This document shows positions 17,573 to 27,543 of a DNA stretch of 64,000 nt, piece by piece. Under the pieces are notes generated by a model, which saw only the letters and a program-made list of their open reading frames with translations, searched no databases and had not been told where the DNA came from. Both the position numbers and the translations under genes were made by a program. The DNA comes from Chromatocurvus sp046260765. GTDB lineage: Bacteria > Pseudomonadota > Gammaproteobacteria > Pseudomonadales > Halieaceae. The stretch covers positions 1-64,000 of the forward strand of contig JBHEOO010000012.1 of NCBI GenBank assembly GCA_046260765.1, read 5' to 3'. Each line of letters starts with the position of its first letter. Within the stretch, counting starts at the first letter, position 1.

Positions 17573-18430
17573 TCAGACTCTATTCATCTGCCTCAGGGCA
17601 AACTGCAGCCCCCGCGCCATCTGTTCTCCCGCTTCCTCTGCGGCGAGGCTATCCAGCGCATCTGAAAACACCTCGGGCCCTATACTGCGTACGTTTTGCT
17701 GCCGCGCCAACAGCCGCAGTGCCGGGCCAATATCAAGATCGCCCGCACCTGGCGCAGTGCGCAGGCTAAGACACTCATCGATCAGCGGCATGTGTATGTC
17801 AGGTCTCTGGCCGCCGGCAACCTGTATTGCGGTAATAGCATGCGTTGGCAGCGATGCCAGCAGGTCAGAATCCTCAGTGCCTCGGCAGAAGTGCCAGGTG
17901 TCAAACAGAATACCAGCATTCTTGGCCCCCGAAGCGCTGACAATATCCCAGGCGCTGGCGAGGTCGGGAATGCCCCAGAAGGGAATGAACTCGAGGTCTA
18001 CCCAGAGGCCGTAGGCTGCTGCGCGCTCGCAAAAGGCGCCGAACCCATCGGCTAGCTGATTGAGACTGAATCGCCCGGGCGCGTAGGCGCCGGTTGCGCC
18101 CACGGAATGCAGTCCAAGTGCGGCGCAGACATCCAGTACCTCGTACGTGTCAAAATCAAACACCGCCTTTGCAGCGTCGGGTATAGTTTCGTCAAAGCGC
18201 GCCGGCGCCCAGTCAGTAAAACCGTCGTAGTGGCCGAGAACGATACCGTGACTGTTCGCCAGAGCACGAACGTCAGCCGCCGTCAGTTGCTGTGACTGTA
18301 GTGTCCGCCAGGTCAGTCCGCCGATGGCGAGGGCGTCGAATCCGCCGGCGACGGCGGCATTGATTTGCCCGGCAAATTCATGTGTCTTGACGCAGGCCGG
18401 CCACAGACAGGTTTCGATCAGTTTATCCAT
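17573..18430 (-). CDS. Xylose-isomerase-like TIM-barrel protein (sugar phosphate isomerase/epimerase family)
   Basis: Encodes 285 aa. The order of strands and helices and the metal-ligand set E147 (VDLEFIPF), D177/H180 (FDTWHF), Q203 (QVAGG) and E253 (GPEVFS) fit the AP-endonuclease-2/xylose-isomerase-like superfamily. Members isomerise or epimerise sugars, inositols or keto acids; the substrate here is not predictable. It is a single gene, divergent from the hydrolase gene at 18578, with about 150 bp between them. Confidence 0.75.
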   Translation of the reverse strand: MDKLIETCLWPACVKTHEFAGQINAAVAGGFDALAIGGLTWRTLQSQQLTAADVRALANSHGIVLGHYDGFTDWAPARFDETIPDAAKAVFDFDTYEVLDVCAALGLHSVGATGAYAPGRFSLNQLADGFGAFCERAAAYGLWVDLEFIPFWGIPDLASAWDIVSASGAKNAGILFDTWHFCRGTEDSDLLASLPTHAITAIQVAGGQRPDIHMPLIDECLSLRTAPGAGDLDIGPALRLLARQQNVRSIGPEVFSDALDSLAAEEAGEQMARGLQFALRQMNRV

Positions 18431-18577
18431 AGCCAGGGTGTTCCGGTTTCAGGCAGTGCTCAGAATACACAGGGCAATCGCTTTCTACACCATGCTGCTA
18501 ACTCCAAACCGTATAGTGCAATCCTGTCGAGATCCGGGTTACTCTGCGCTGCAGTATCCACGTGCCAGGGGCACAAT

Positions 18578-19348
18578 GTGACTGAATCCACGCCGACATT
18601 TGCTGCGCCGGGAAGTATCAAGGCTTTCCTCGAGATGCGCGCACTGCCAGAGTATTTTGCGGCGGTTTCCTGTTCTTCCCTGCTGCGGCTTGCACCGAAG
18701 GGAGACGGGCACGTCGTCGTGGTCATCCCCGGATTTCTGGGCGGTAAGTACTCCACGCTACGCCTACGCAAGGTGCTTATCCGTCTGGGTTACCACACCT
18801 TTGACTGGCGCCTCGGGGTGAACCGCGGGCCAGTAGGGGGTATGGAGGATGCGTTGCTGAAGCAGGTCGTTGCCCTGCATGCACGGACAGGAAGAAAAGT
18901 ATCGCTGATTGGCTGGAGTCTTGGCGGTGTTTACGCCCGGGTGCTCGCCCATAAGGCGCCGGAACTGCTTCGCACTGTGATCACCCTGGGCTCACCGATC
19001 CGGTTTCCGCACGAGTCGGCTGCGGATTCGTTGTATCAATGGATAACTGGTGAAGCCGAGCCTCCAGAGGCCCTGCAGAATATCTCCAAGGCCGCGGCCA
19101 TACCCACCACGGCGATTCACTCACGCATGGATGGTGTGGTGAACTGGCGCGCCTGCCTTGCGCAGGAGGCTGCCAACTCCGAAAACATCGCCGTTATGGG
19201 CAGTCATTGCGGACTGGGGCACCACCCACTGGTGTCCATTATTATTGCGGAGCGCCTCGCGCAGGATCCGGAGAGCTGGCGCCGGTTTCGCTGGCAAAAC
19301 ATACTGCCGGTCGCTGCACGAGCGCGGCAGCGCCAGGTCGTCACTTGA
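18578..19348 (+). CDS. Alpha/beta hydrolase (lipase/esterase-like)
   Basis: Encodes about 256 aa. VVVVIPGFLGGKYST forms the oxyanion region and GWSLGG at residues 112-117 the nucleophile elbow with Ser114. SRMDGVVNW places a candidate acid Asp and SHCGLGHHP a candidate His. GTG at 18578 is chosen, with AGGGG upstream; the frame stays open further upstream, but that region overlaps the divergent promoter. It is followed 25 bp later by a WS/DGAT gene, a pairing often seen in lipid-storing bacteria, so an acylglycerol or wax-ester related role is likely. Confidence 0.75.
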   Translation: MTESTPTFAAPGSIKAFLEMRALPEYFAAVSCSSLLRLAPKGDGHVVVVIPGFLGGKYSTLRLRKVLIRLGYHTFDWRLGVNRGPVGGMEDALLKQVVALHARTGRKVSLIGWSLGGVYARVLAHKAPELLRTVITLGSPIRFPHESAADSLYQWITGEAEPPEALQNISKAAAIPTTAIHSRMDGVVNWRACLAQEAANSENIAVMGSHCGLGHHPLVSIIIAERLAQDPESWRRFRWQNILPVAARARQRQVVT

Positions 19349-19373
19349 TGCCTGCGAAAACAGGAGTGAGAAG

Positions 19374-20819
19374 GTGTTGAGAGAGCGCATCAAGATGAGC
19401 GACGCATCCTGGCTGCTGATGGAGAGTCGGGAGCGCCCCATGCATGTGGCCTCCCTGCTGATCTTCTCGCAGCCGCCGGATGCCGACGAGGGCTACCTCG
19501 CCAGACTGGTCGCGTCGCTGCGCTCGGCCACCCAGTTCGCCGATCCGTTCAACCGCAAACTGGCTAACCCGGCGCTGCGTGGCATCGCACCGATGTGGAC
19601 GCGGGATTACGATCTCGATCCTGAATTCCATGTGCGTCATCAGGCGCTGCCTCGCCCGGGTGGTGAGCGGGAACTCGGCGTGTTTATTTCGCGCCTGCAT
19701 AGCAACCCCATGGACTTCGGGCGGCCGCTCTGGGAATACCACATTATTGAAGGACTGGAGCGCGATCGTTTCGCGGTGTATTTCAAGATGCACCACTCGC
19801 TGGTGGACGGCATGGCCGGCATTCAGATGCTGCAGCGCTCAATGTCGCCTGACCCAGCGGATGTCGACACCCCGGCGCTGTGGAGTGCGCACGCCGTGGC
19901 TGAGGCGGCGAAGTCGGCTTCGTTGACGCCCAGGGGTATGGTCAGCCTGATCCCCGCCGCCATCCGTTCTGTCGCTATGGTCGGTCGCCAGCTGGTGGCA
20001 ATGGCGCGCGCCGCCGGCGACGCAGATGATCCAGCGATGCTGCCTTTCCAGACACCTGTTTCCATACTCAACCACCGTATTCACGGACAGCGCCGCTTCG
20101 CGACCCAGGTGTTCGAGCTGGACCGCATCAAGGCGCTGTCAAAAGCTGCAGGTGGGACTATCAATGACGTGGTGCTGGCTCTGTGTAGCGGTGGGCTGAG
20201 ACAGTTTCTGAAGGAATTGGGTGCGCTGCCCGGGCGTCCACTCACCGCCGGTATTCCCGTATCCCTGCGCACGGCCGATGATCAGGGCGCTGGCTCGGCC
20301 GTGAGTTTCATCATTGCAAACCTGGCCACCAATATCGCTGACCCGGGACAGCGGCTCGCCGCGATCATTGCATCTACCCGACGGGCGAAGGCGATCATGC
20401 AGGACCTTCCCCGGGACGTTGTCGAAATGTTTTCCTTTGCGCTGATGACACCCTACACGCTGCAGATGATTGCCGGTCTTGAGGGGCGTACCCGTCCGGT
20501 ATTCAACGTGACGATCTCTAATGTACCCGGCCCGCGTGAGCCGCTTTACCTGCGCGGTTCCCGATTGGAAGCCATGTTCCCGGTGTCAGCCGTAACCCAC
20601 GGGCAGGCTCTGAATATTACCTGCTACAGCTATGCGGGGACGCTGAGCTTTGGGTTTGCCGGGTGTCGCGACACTCTGCCACACATGCAGCGGCTCGCGG
20701 TGCACACGGGGGAGGCGCTTGCCGAGTTGGAGGCGGTCTTCTCGGCAGAAAGCCGGATTAAAGCTGCGGAGGATAAGGCCAGGGCGTCTCCACGGCGTGC
20801 GAGCAAAAAAAACAGCTAA
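19374..20819 (+). CDS. Wax ester synthase / diacylglycerol O-acyltransferase (WS/DGAT)
   Basis: Encodes about 481 aa. The active-site motif HHSLVDG is at residues 140-146. MSDASWLLMESRERPMHV is the usual N-terminus, FNVTISNVPGP and LNITCYSYAGTLSFGF are conserved C-terminal motifs. It condenses acyl-CoA with a fatty alcohol or diacylglycerol, forming storage lipid at the inner membrane. GTG at 19374 has AGGAG 7 bp upstream; ATG at 19395 is the alternative. The stop codon is overlapped by operator site A of the next operon. Confidence 0.92.
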   Translation: MLRERIKMSDASWLLMESRERPMHVASLLIFSQPPDADEGYLARLVASLRSATQFADPFNRKLANPALRGIAPMWTRDYDLDPEFHVRHQALPRPGGERELGVFISRLHSNPMDFGRPLWEYHIIEGLERDRFAVYFKMHHSLVDGMAGIQMLQRSMSPDPADVDTPALWSAHAVAEAAKSASLTPRGMVSLIPAAIRSVAMVGRQLVAMARAAGDADDPAMLPFQTPVSILNHRIHGQRRFATQVFELDRIKALSKAAGGTINDVVLALCSGGLRQFLKELGALPGRPLTAGIPVSLRTADDQGAGSAVSFIIANLATNIADPGQRLAAIIASTRRAKAIMQDLPRDVVEMFSFALMTPYTLQMIAGLEGRTRPVFNVTISNVPGPREPLYLRGSRLEAMFPVSAVTHGQALNITCYSYAGTLSFGFAGCRDTLPHMQRLAVHTGEALAELEAVFSAESRIKAAEDKARASPRRASKKNS

Positions 20820-20827
20820 GGTTGTTT
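20810..20827. promoter_or_regulatory. Operator site A (AANCA-N8-TGNTT palindrome)
   Basis: Reads AAACA gctaaggt TGTTT. It overlaps the WS/DGAT stop codon and lies 83 bp before the TonB receptor start at 20911. One of eleven like sites in the catabolic region. Confidence 0.6.
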
Positions 20828-20910
20828 CTATCTGATTTGGCTGCTACATTCAGCGCATTTGCTGGTCGGTGACTAGCAGACACATAAATATAATTGCTGG
20901 AGAGAAAGCT

Positions 20911-23367
20911 ATGTCGAAGTTTCGTCGTCGTGCCATTCCTGCTGCCTTGCTCTCGGCAATGGCGTTCGTCTCTCACGTCAGTGCCCAGGATCCTGCCGGT
21001 TCCGCAGCGGCGCGCAATGCGCCCGCTGGTGGTCTTGAGGAGGTGATTGTTACCTCCCGCCTGCGTGCAGAGACCCTGCAGGATGCGCCATTGACAGTAA
21101 GCGTTATTTCCCAGGAAAGAATCGAAAAGTTCGATATCACCAGCCTGGAGAAGATCGCTGCCATGACGCCCAACTATTTTGTCGGTCGCTCTTCAAATGG
21201 TTCAGGTGCGCAGATGACGATTCGTGGCATCGGCTCCAACAGCACCAGTATCGGTATCGAGCAGTCTGTTGCTGTGGTAATGGATAACGTTTACTACGGA
21301 GCCGGGCGTGTCCTTAACGAGGGCATGTTCGATCTCGGGCAGATCGAGGTTCTGAAGGGTCCCCAGTCACTGTTCTTTGGAAAAAATGCCACCGCAGGCG
21401 TTGTGTCTCTGACAACCGCAAGGCCCACACGCGAGTTCGAGGCCACGGGTCGTGCATACCACGAATTCGAGGCAGAGCAGACGCGCTATGAAGGCATTGT
21501 CTCCGGTCCCCTCACCGATACGCTGTCAGCACGACTCGCGGTGCGCTACTCCGATATGAGTAGCGGGTATTTCAAGAACATCTCCACAGACCAGCCGTTC
21601 AATGCGCTGGATGTTGCAACCGGCAACATCGAATCGGATGTTGCGCCAGCGGAGAATCGCACGGCGCCCGGCGAGGAGGAAAGACTCATGCGCCTGTCGT
21701 TCCTGTGGGAGCCCACGGATAATCTCACGGCGACCTTTATTGCCTCGATGACCGATATCGAGGTGGACCAGTCGTCCTGGAACTACACAGCGTTCAACTG
21801 CCCGGGGGGGGTCGGTGCCGTGAACCCCAACCTGCGCTGCGGTGACAACTTCTTCCTCGCCCATAACCGCATGCCGTCGCTCCTTGCTGACAGCCTGCCC
21901 TACGCGCGCAGCAGCGGTGAACTGTTCAACGAGTATGAGTCCTATGCGCTGACGGGCCAGATCGACTACGCCTTTGGTGATTATTCATTGACCGCTATTA
22001 CCAACTATCAGGAAAACGAAAATACCTTTGGTCTGACCGGTGATTTTCAGTCCTGGCCATCATCGACGTTCGCCACTGAGCGCAATACCTGGCAGGCCTT
22101 TTCGCAGGAAGTGCGCTTTCGCAGCGAGTTCGACGGGCCTTTCGATTTCATGCTGGGCTTTCTTTACCAGGAGACGGAGAGGGAGTTTGACCAGTGGGTG
22201 GCCACCGGTGCGCCACCGAATTTCATTCTTGCCAACAGCGCGGCGCCCGACCCGAGTCTGCAATATGTCGCATCGCAGAAAGACAGCTTTACGGACGGCG
22301 ACACCTTTTCGCCTTTTTTCGAGCTGACCTACAGGCTGACGGATGACATCACGCTCACCGGTGGGGCGCGCTATACGGATGAGACGAAAAAATCAGAATT
22401 CGTGCATCCGTACAACAATCCGGGACTCGGTGGCATCTGGCGCACGGGCGAGGTGGCTATCGGTGACCAGAACTTTACCGCCTGGTCCCCCGAGGCCACT
22501 GCTACCTGGCGCATGAATGACGACATCAGTTTCTATGCGGCCTACAAGACCGCCTACAAGTCTGGCGGCTTTTCCAACAGCGGCATCTACTCGGCCGATT
22601 TCATGGGCGGCTCCGAGTCGGACTTTACCTTTGACGAGGAAACGGCGGCGGGATTTGAGGTTGGCGTGAAGTCGACCCTGATGGACAACCAGCTGCGCCT
22701 GAATGCCACTGTGTATACCTATGAGTACGAAGATCTGCAGGTGGATTTCTTCAACTCGCCGACGTTCGCCTTCATTACGCTGAACGCCGGTGAGGCGACG
22801 ACGGAAGGTTTTGAAATGGATGCGGAGTTCGCGCCGCGCAATATTGCGGGCCTGAGTCTTCGCGGCTCGCTGGGCTATAACAAGGCCGAGTACGACAACT
22901 TTGTCGCACCCTGCTGGGCCGGGCAAACCATGGAGCAGGGCTGTAATACCTCGGTGCCTGGCACCGCTGGGACGCCCGGGCAGGACATCAGCGGCCAGTC
23001 CACGGCGATGGCGCCAGAATGGTCAGGGTCTTTCGGGATCAATTACGATGGTTTTTTCAACAACGGCTGGAGTTATGGCATCGCCCTCGATGGTCTGTAT
23101 AGCGGCAGCTACAACGCCTCGGCGTTTGCCAACCCGAATGCGCGTCGTGATTCGTTTACAACCTACAATGCCAGTCTGTACTTGGCGGGCGTTGAAGATC
23201 GCTGGCGCGTCCAGCTTCTGGGTAGAAACCTGACCGATGAGCACGTGATCAATGGCGTGGTGGATGGCCCGAGCACACCGCTCCCTGGTGGGGCGTACGC
23301 TGACCAGATGGGTTTCACTGCCCTGCCAATGACGATGGCGCTGCAGTTCACTTATAACTATCGCTGA
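20911..23367 (+). CDS. TonB-dependent outer-membrane receptor
   Basis: Encodes 818 aa. A Sec signal peptide (residues 1-26, ending HVSAQ) is followed by a plug domain starting LEEVIVTSRLRAETLQDAPL, then RGIGSNSTSIG and VEVLKGPQSLFFGKNATAGV, and a 22-strand-type barrel with many aromatic-flanked strands to the C-terminus (QFTYNYR). ATG at 20911 has GGAGAG 6 bp upstream. It belongs to the large receptor group used for uptake of hydrophobic or complex organic substrates with TonB/ExbBD. A CoA ligase follows in the same direction at 31 bp, so the receptor probably imports the ligase substrate. Operator site A lies upstream. Confidence 0.9.
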   Translation: MSKFRRRAIPAALLSAMAFVSHVSAQDPAGSAAARNAPAGGLEEVIVTSRLRAETLQDAPLTVSVISQERIEKFDITSLEKIAAMTPNYFVGRSSNGSGAQMTIRGIGSNSTSIGIEQSVAVVMDNVYYGAGRVLNEGMFDLGQIEVLKGPQSLFFGKNATAGVVSLTTARPTREFEATGRAYHEFEAEQTRYEGIVSGPLTDTLSARLAVRYSDMSSGYFKNISTDQPFNALDVATGNIESDVAPAENRTAPGEEERLMRLSFLWEPTDNLTATFIASMTDIEVDQSSWNYTAFNCPGGVGAVNPNLRCGDNFFLAHNRMPSLLADSLPYARSSGELFNEYESYALTGQIDYAFGDYSLTAITNYQENENTFGLTGDFQSWPSSTFATERNTWQAFSQEVRFRSEFDGPFDFMLGFLYQETEREFDQWVATGAPPNFILANSAAPDPSLQYVASQKDSFTDGDTFSPFFELTYRLTDDITLTGGARYTDETKKSEFVHPYNNPGLGGIWRTGEVAIGDQNFTAWSPEATATWRMNDDISFYAAYKTAYKSGGFSNSGIYSADFMGGSESDFTFDEETAAGFEVGVKSTLMDNQLRLNATVYTYEYEDLQVDFFNSPTFAFITLNAGEATTEGFEMDAEFAPRNIAGLSLRGSLGYNKAEYDNFVAPCWAGQTMEQGCNTSVPGTAGTPGQDISGQSTAMAPEWSGSFGINYDGFFNNGWSYGIALDGLYSGSYNASAFANPNARRDSFTTYNASLYLAGVEDRWRVQLLGRNLTDEHVINGVVDGPSTPLPGGAYADQMGFTALPMTMALQFTYNYR

Positions 23368-23398
23368 TAAAACAGCGGCAGACCTGGCGGAGAGATTG

Positions 23399-25018
23399 AT
23401 GGAGGTCAGCTATCGTCCGGACGCGTTCGCCGGATACAGGAACACCACCATTGCTGCTGCTGCTCGTGCGAAAGCGCAGCAGCAACCTGATGATGTGGCT
23501 ATTTTTCTCGATACTGGCGAGGAACTTACTTTTTCTGCCATTTATGAGGAGGCCAGGGCACTGGCCTCCGCGCTGCGTCGACTCGGCCTGAGCCGAGGCG
23601 ATGTGGTCAGTTTCCAGCTGCCAAACTGGCGTGAACCTGTTGCTATCAACATTGCCTGTTCGATGCTGGGTCTGGTGATCAACCCGATTATTCCTATCTA
23701 CCGTGATCGTGAGCTGGCTTTCATTCTTCGCGACACCCGAGCCCGCGCGCTGTTCATACCGGATGTGTTCCGGGGCTTTGATTACCCGTCAATGATTGAG
23801 GCACTGCGTGATGGGCTCCCAGACCTTGAGCAGGTCATTGTGGTCAAGGCAGAGCGGGCGATTCAGGGGTTGGAATCCTATGATGCGCTGTTGGCGGCGG
23901 CATCGGAGCAAGACACCACTGAGGATGGAGCTGTCAATCCAGATGACGTCAAGATAGTCATGTACACCTCTGGTACGACCGGCAACCCCAAGGCGGTGAG
24001 GCATAGCCACAATACGCTGGCGCGTGCGCTGGACAACGGGGTTGATGCCTGGAACCTGGGTGGGGCGGATGTCATGCTCATGCCTTCGCCGGTGACGCAT
24101 ATCACGGGTTTCTGCAATGGTATGGAGCTGCCGTTTTTCACCAATGCGCGCGCCGCATTCATGCAGCGCTGGAATGTCGATGAGGCCATTGAGCTTATCG
24201 AACGTACCCGGGCCAGTATCTGCATCAGCGCTACGCCGTTCCTGAATGAGCTGGTCATGGCAGCAGAGGAACGCGGCCTGGGGCTGCCCTCCATGCGCCT
24301 GTTTGCCTGCGGCGGTGCGTCCGTTCCGCCGCAGCTGATTCGCCGGACTCACCGGGTTCTGGATAACTGTCGGGCATTTCGCGTGTACGGCAGTACCGAG
24401 GCGCCCCTGGTGACAACGGGTTTCCAGCTGCCCGAGGAGGAAGATCTTGCAGCCGGCACAGATGGACACATATACAACTACGAGGTACGCGTGCTTGACG
24501 ACGCCGGGCAGGTGTTGCCCGTGGGTGCGGATGGCGAGATTGCCCTGCGTGGCCCCACGCTGATGCTCGGCTACGGCGATGTCGGGCAGACGAAAGACGC
24601 GTTTGATGCGGATGGCTTTTTCCTGACCGGCGATATCGGGCATGTCACAGACAGGGCTGCTATCGTCATCACGGACCGCAAGAAGGACATCATTATCCGT
24701 GGCGGTGAGAATCTCAGCGCCAGGGAGATTGAAGAGGTGATCCTGGATTATCCCGATGTCGTTGAGGCTGCCGTTGTTGCCATGCCTCACGAGCGCCTTG
24801 GTGAAGGCGTCGCTGTTTATGTAGTCCTCCGCGACAAGTGCGATCCGCTCACGCTGGAACAGCTGGTCGCTTTTCTCGCGAAGTCCGGTATGGCGAAGCA
24901 GAAATGGCCACAATACCTGCAGGTAGCTGAGGAGCTTCCAAAAACGGCCTCCGGCAAGGTGCGCAAGGACGCACTGCGGCGTGAGCTACGGGAGCAGGTG
25001 CAGGCCCCGCAGAGGTGA
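23399..25018 (+). CDS. AMP-dependent acyl-CoA synthetase (carboxylate-CoA ligase)
   Basis: Encodes 539 aa of the ANL superfamily. The P-loop-like motif YTSGTTGNPKAV is at about residues 189-200, FRVYGSTEAP is the A5 motif, FFLTGDIG the A7 motif, ITDRKKDIIIRGGENLS the A8 hinge, and the catalytic lysine lies in PKTASGKVRKD near the C-terminus. It activates a carboxylic acid to its CoA thioester through an adenylate. Overall look is that of short/medium-chain and alicyclic-acid ligases. Of TTG 23396 and ATG 23399, the ATG fits the GGAGAG spacing better. It lies between the TonB receptor and a two-subunit-type acyl-CoA dehydrogenase pair, so it should feed that beta-oxidation module. Confidence 0.9.
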   Translation: MEVSYRPDAFAGYRNTTIAAAARAKAQQQPDDVAIFLDTGEELTFSAIYEEARALASALRRLGLSRGDVVSFQLPNWREPVAINIACSMLGLVINPIIPIYRDRELAFILRDTRARALFIPDVFRGFDYPSMIEALRDGLPDLEQVIVVKAERAIQGLESYDALLAAASEQDTTEDGAVNPDDVKIVMYTSGTTGNPKAVRHSHNTLARALDNGVDAWNLGGADVMLMPSPVTHITGFCNGMELPFFTNARAAFMQRWNVDEAIELIERTRASICISATPFLNELVMAAEERGLGLPSMRLFACGGASVPPQLIRRTHRVLDNCRAFRVYGSTEAPLVTTGFQLPEEEDLAAGTDGHIYNYEVRVLDDAGQVLPVGADGEIALRGPTLMLGYGDVGQTKDAFDADGFFLTGDIGHVTDRAAIVITDRKKDIIIRGGENLSAREIEEVILDYPDVVEAAVVAMPHERLGEGVAVYVVLRDKCDPLTLEQLVAFLAKSGMAKQKWPQYLQVAEELPKTASGKVRKDALRRELREQVQAPQR

Positions 25019-25078
25019 GGTCGTATGCGACCCACCGCGGTGCGACTGATTGCTGCAGGGCAGGCCTTGCTATAAAAT

Positions 25079-25096
25079 AAACAGAGAAGATTGTTT
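25079..25096. promoter_or_regulatory. Operator site B (AANCA-N8-TGNTT palindrome)
   Basis: Reads AAACA gagaagat TGTTT. It is 56 bp before the preferred start of the first acyl-CoA dehydrogenase gene. Confidence 0.6.
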
Positions 25097-25151
25097 CTTG
25101 ATGTATGCGCCGCAGTTCCGAGGGCGTCCTGCCACCACGGGAGTGTTGCAG

Positions 25152-26339
25152 ATGGAATACGAGACATTTCGCGAAGAAGTCAGGACGTTTCTCAAGCAGG
25201 AGCTCACGGAAGACCTGCGGCGCGCCGGCAGCATGATGACCAGTGTTTTTGCCGAATTTGACGCCACCATGGCCTGGCATCGCAAGCTCTATGCCCGCGG
25301 CTGGGTCGCGCCGGACTGGCCTGCAGAGCATGGCGGAACCGATTGGGACGTGAACCAGTTTCATATTTTTCAGGAGGAGTGCAAGCTTGCAGGTGCGCCC
25401 TCTGTCCTTCCTATGGGTGTCCAGATGCTCGGCCCCATGCTCATTCGCTACGGCACGGAAGCACAAAAATCCCACTACCTGCCGCGAATCCTTTCCGGGG
25501 AGGACATCTGGTGCCAGGGCTACTCAGAGCCGGGTGCGGGGTCTGATCTGGCATCGCTGCAGACCTCAGCGCTTCGCGACGGTGATGACTACCTGGTGAA
25601 CGGGTCCAAGATCTGGACCAGCTACGCGCACCATTCGAACATGATCTTCTGCCTCGTGCGTACATCTCGCGAGGGCAAGCCGCAGCGGGGCATTAGTTTT
25701 TTATTGATCGATATGGCGACGCCCGGCATTACGGTCGCCCCTATCACTGGCCTGGACCGGTCGGTGGAGCAGTGTCAGGTGTTTTTTGAAGATGTCCGTG
25801 TGCCAGTGGCGAACCTCGTTGGTGAGGAGAATGAGGGCTGGGCTGTTGCCAAGTATCTCCTCGAATTTGAGCGTGGCGGACAGAACTACAGCATAGATCT
25901 GAAAAAGCAGGCCGTGAGGATCCGCGATCAGGCTCAGGGCGAACAGGGCTCCGATGGTTTGCCCGTCTTGGCCAGCGCCGTTTTTCAGGCCCGGCTGGCC
26001 GAATTGGAAATCGATATGCTGGCCCTCGAGGCCACTGAGCTGCGCATCAAGGGCGCGGTGGAGGCCGGGAGTAATCCTGGGGCCCTGTCCTCGCTCGTCA
26101 AGGTGGTGGGTACGGAGCTGAGTCAGAAGTTTAATGAGCTCAGTCTGGATGCAGTGGGTGAACAGGCTATACCGTTTCAGCCTGATGCACTGGACCCGTC
26201 CCGCATAGCGCCTTTTCGTGGTCCCGATTACGCCCTGACAGCCATGGCCGAGTATATCAACAATCGCGCCTCGACGATCTACGGCGGCACTGCGGAAATC
26301 CAGCGCGAGATTATCGCCAAACATGTGTTATCGATATAG
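25152..26339 (+). CDS. Acyl-CoA dehydrogenase (first of a pair)
   Basis: Encodes about 395 aa. FAD and substrate motifs include QGYSEPGAGSDLASLQT at about residues 120-136, VNGSKIWTSYAHHS, and the C-terminal YGGTAEIQREIIAKHVL. It oxidises an acyl-CoA to the 2,3-enoyl-CoA. ATG at 25152 is chosen, with GGGAG 8 bp upstream; in-frame starts at 25101 and 25050 would overlap operator B. It is followed 41 bp later by a second, diverged dehydrogenase. Such neighbouring pairs often form alpha2-beta2 enzymes in steroid side-chain degradation (FadE-type), so a heteromeric enzyme is plausible here. Confidence 0.88.
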   Translation: MEYETFREEVRTFLKQELTEDLRRAGSMMTSVFAEFDATMAWHRKLYARGWVAPDWPAEHGGTDWDVNQFHIFQEECKLAGAPSVLPMGVQMLGPMLIRYGTEAQKSHYLPRILSGEDIWCQGYSEPGAGSDLASLQTSALRDGDDYLVNGSKIWTSYAHHSNMIFCLVRTSREGKPQRGISFLLIDMATPGITVAPITGLDRSVEQCQVFFEDVRVPVANLVGEENEGWAVAKYLLEFERGGQNYSIDLKKQAVRIRDQAQGEQGSDGLPVLASAVFQARLAELEIDMLALEATELRIKGAVEAGSNPGALSSLVKVVGTELSQKFNELSLDAVGEQAIPFQPDALDPSRIAPFRGPDYALTAMAEYINNRASTIYGGTAEIQREIIAKHVLSI

Positions 26340-26380
26340 AGAAGAAAGCCGTGAACGCCTTCGCCGGAGATGAGCTGCGA

Positions 26381-27511
26381 ATGAAACCGACTGAAGAACA
26401 GAGCATGTTACGTGACAGTGCCGCCAAGTACCTGGCGGACGGGTACAGCTTTGAGGATCGCGAGTCGCAGATTCAGGCAGGGGAGCCGTTTTCCAGGCCG
26501 CATTGGGCAGTATTTGCCGACATGGGCTGGCTGGCCATGCCTTTCCCTGAGAGTCTTGACGGGCTTGGCTTTGGTGTCGCCGAGACGGCACTGCTGTGCG
26601 AGGAGCTTGGTCGTGCACTGGTGCGCGAGCCCTACCTCGAGACCGTGCTGCTGGCCGGCGGTATGCTCCAGCGGGGCGGTGCCACTGAGCAGGTCAGCGG
26701 CATTATGACGGGCGATGTTCAGGCCGCCCTTGCGGTAACGGAACTCAACAAACAATTCTCGCTGCATACGGTTAGCCTGTCGGCGAAACGCGACGGACAG
26801 GGGTTTACTCTGGATGGCGAGAAGACGGTGGTCCGCAATGGCGCGGTCGCCGATATTTTCGTTGTGCTCGCGCGCACCGCCGAAGCAGATTCGCACAGCA
26901 GCGGCGTTACAGCCTTCCTTGTGCACAAGGATGATCCTGGTCTTGTGGTGCAGGGCTACCGGACCTACGATGATCGTTGCGCGGCAGACCTGCGTCTGGA
27001 GCAGCTTCAGCTCGATGTATCCCGTGTTCTGGGAGAGGAAGGTTGTGCAGAGATGCTGCTGGCACCCACGCTGCGGCATGCCGTGCTGGGGCTGGTAGCC
27101 GAATCCCTCGGTTGCATGCAGGCGCTGCTGGACGACACACTGGAATATACCAGTCAACGGAAGCAGTTCGGGCAGCCACTGGCAAAGTTTCAGGCCTTGC
27201 GCCACCGCATGACTGACATGTTTATGCAGCTGGAGCTGACTCGTTCATTGCTGCAGGCAGCGGTGTTGCATGTCGACCAGGACTCCGACCGTGCGGATAC
27301 CTATGTGGCGGCGGTTAAAGCCAAGTCCATTGCCGCCGGTCGCTTTATTGCGCAGAGCGCGATTCAACTGCACGGAGGAATCGCCACTACCAATGATCTT
27401 CGCGTTGGACATTATTTCAAGCGGCTGGCTGTACTGGAAAGCGCACTGGGCGGTCGCGACGCTCACATTCAGCGCTACGCGCAGCTTACCGGCATAGCGA
27501 AAAACGACTGA
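26381..27511 (+). CDS. Acyl-CoA dehydrogenase (second of a pair)
   Basis: Encodes about 376 aa. It begins MKPTEEQSMLRDSAAKYL, a standard family opening, and contains MGWLAMPFPESLDGLG, LDGEKTVVRNG and a C-terminal QLHGGIATTNDLRVGHYFKR. A GTG at 26351 just 11 bp after the previous stop is an alternative start. The central motif region before LDGEKTV is less conserved than in the first gene, as expected for the partner subunit of a heteromeric FadE-type enzyme. Order with the CoA ligase and following SDR suggests activation, dehydrogenation and a later hydroxyacyl oxidation. Confidence 0.85.
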   Translation: MKPTEEQSMLRDSAAKYLADGYSFEDRESQIQAGEPFSRPHWAVFADMGWLAMPFPESLDGLGFGVAETALLCEELGRALVREPYLETVLLAGGMLQRGGATEQVSGIMTGDVQAALAVTELNKQFSLHTVSLSAKRDGQGFTLDGEKTVVRNGAVADIFVVLARTAEADSHSSGVTAFLVHKDDPGLVVQGYRTYDDRCAADLRLEQLQLDVSRVLGEEGCAEMLLAPTLRHAVLGLVAESLGCMQALLDDTLEYTSQRKQFGQPLAKFQALRHRMTDMFMQLELTRSLLQAAVLHVDQDSDRADTYVAAVKAKSIAAGRFIAQSAIQLHGGIATTNDLRVGHYFKRLAVLESALGGRDAHIQRYAQLTGIAKND

Positions 27512-27543
27512 CGGTTTATCATAATTTCATAAGGAGCAAGGCA

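Noticed and set aside
23789..24913. Long minus-strand open frame within the CoA ligase gene
   Set aside because: Shadow of a strongly conserved ANL-family gene; no motif of its own.
27502..27519. Twelfth operator-like site before the SDR at 27544
   Set aside because: AAACG and GGTTT-like arms are present but spacing does not match the 8-bp rule, and the gene is inside an operon.
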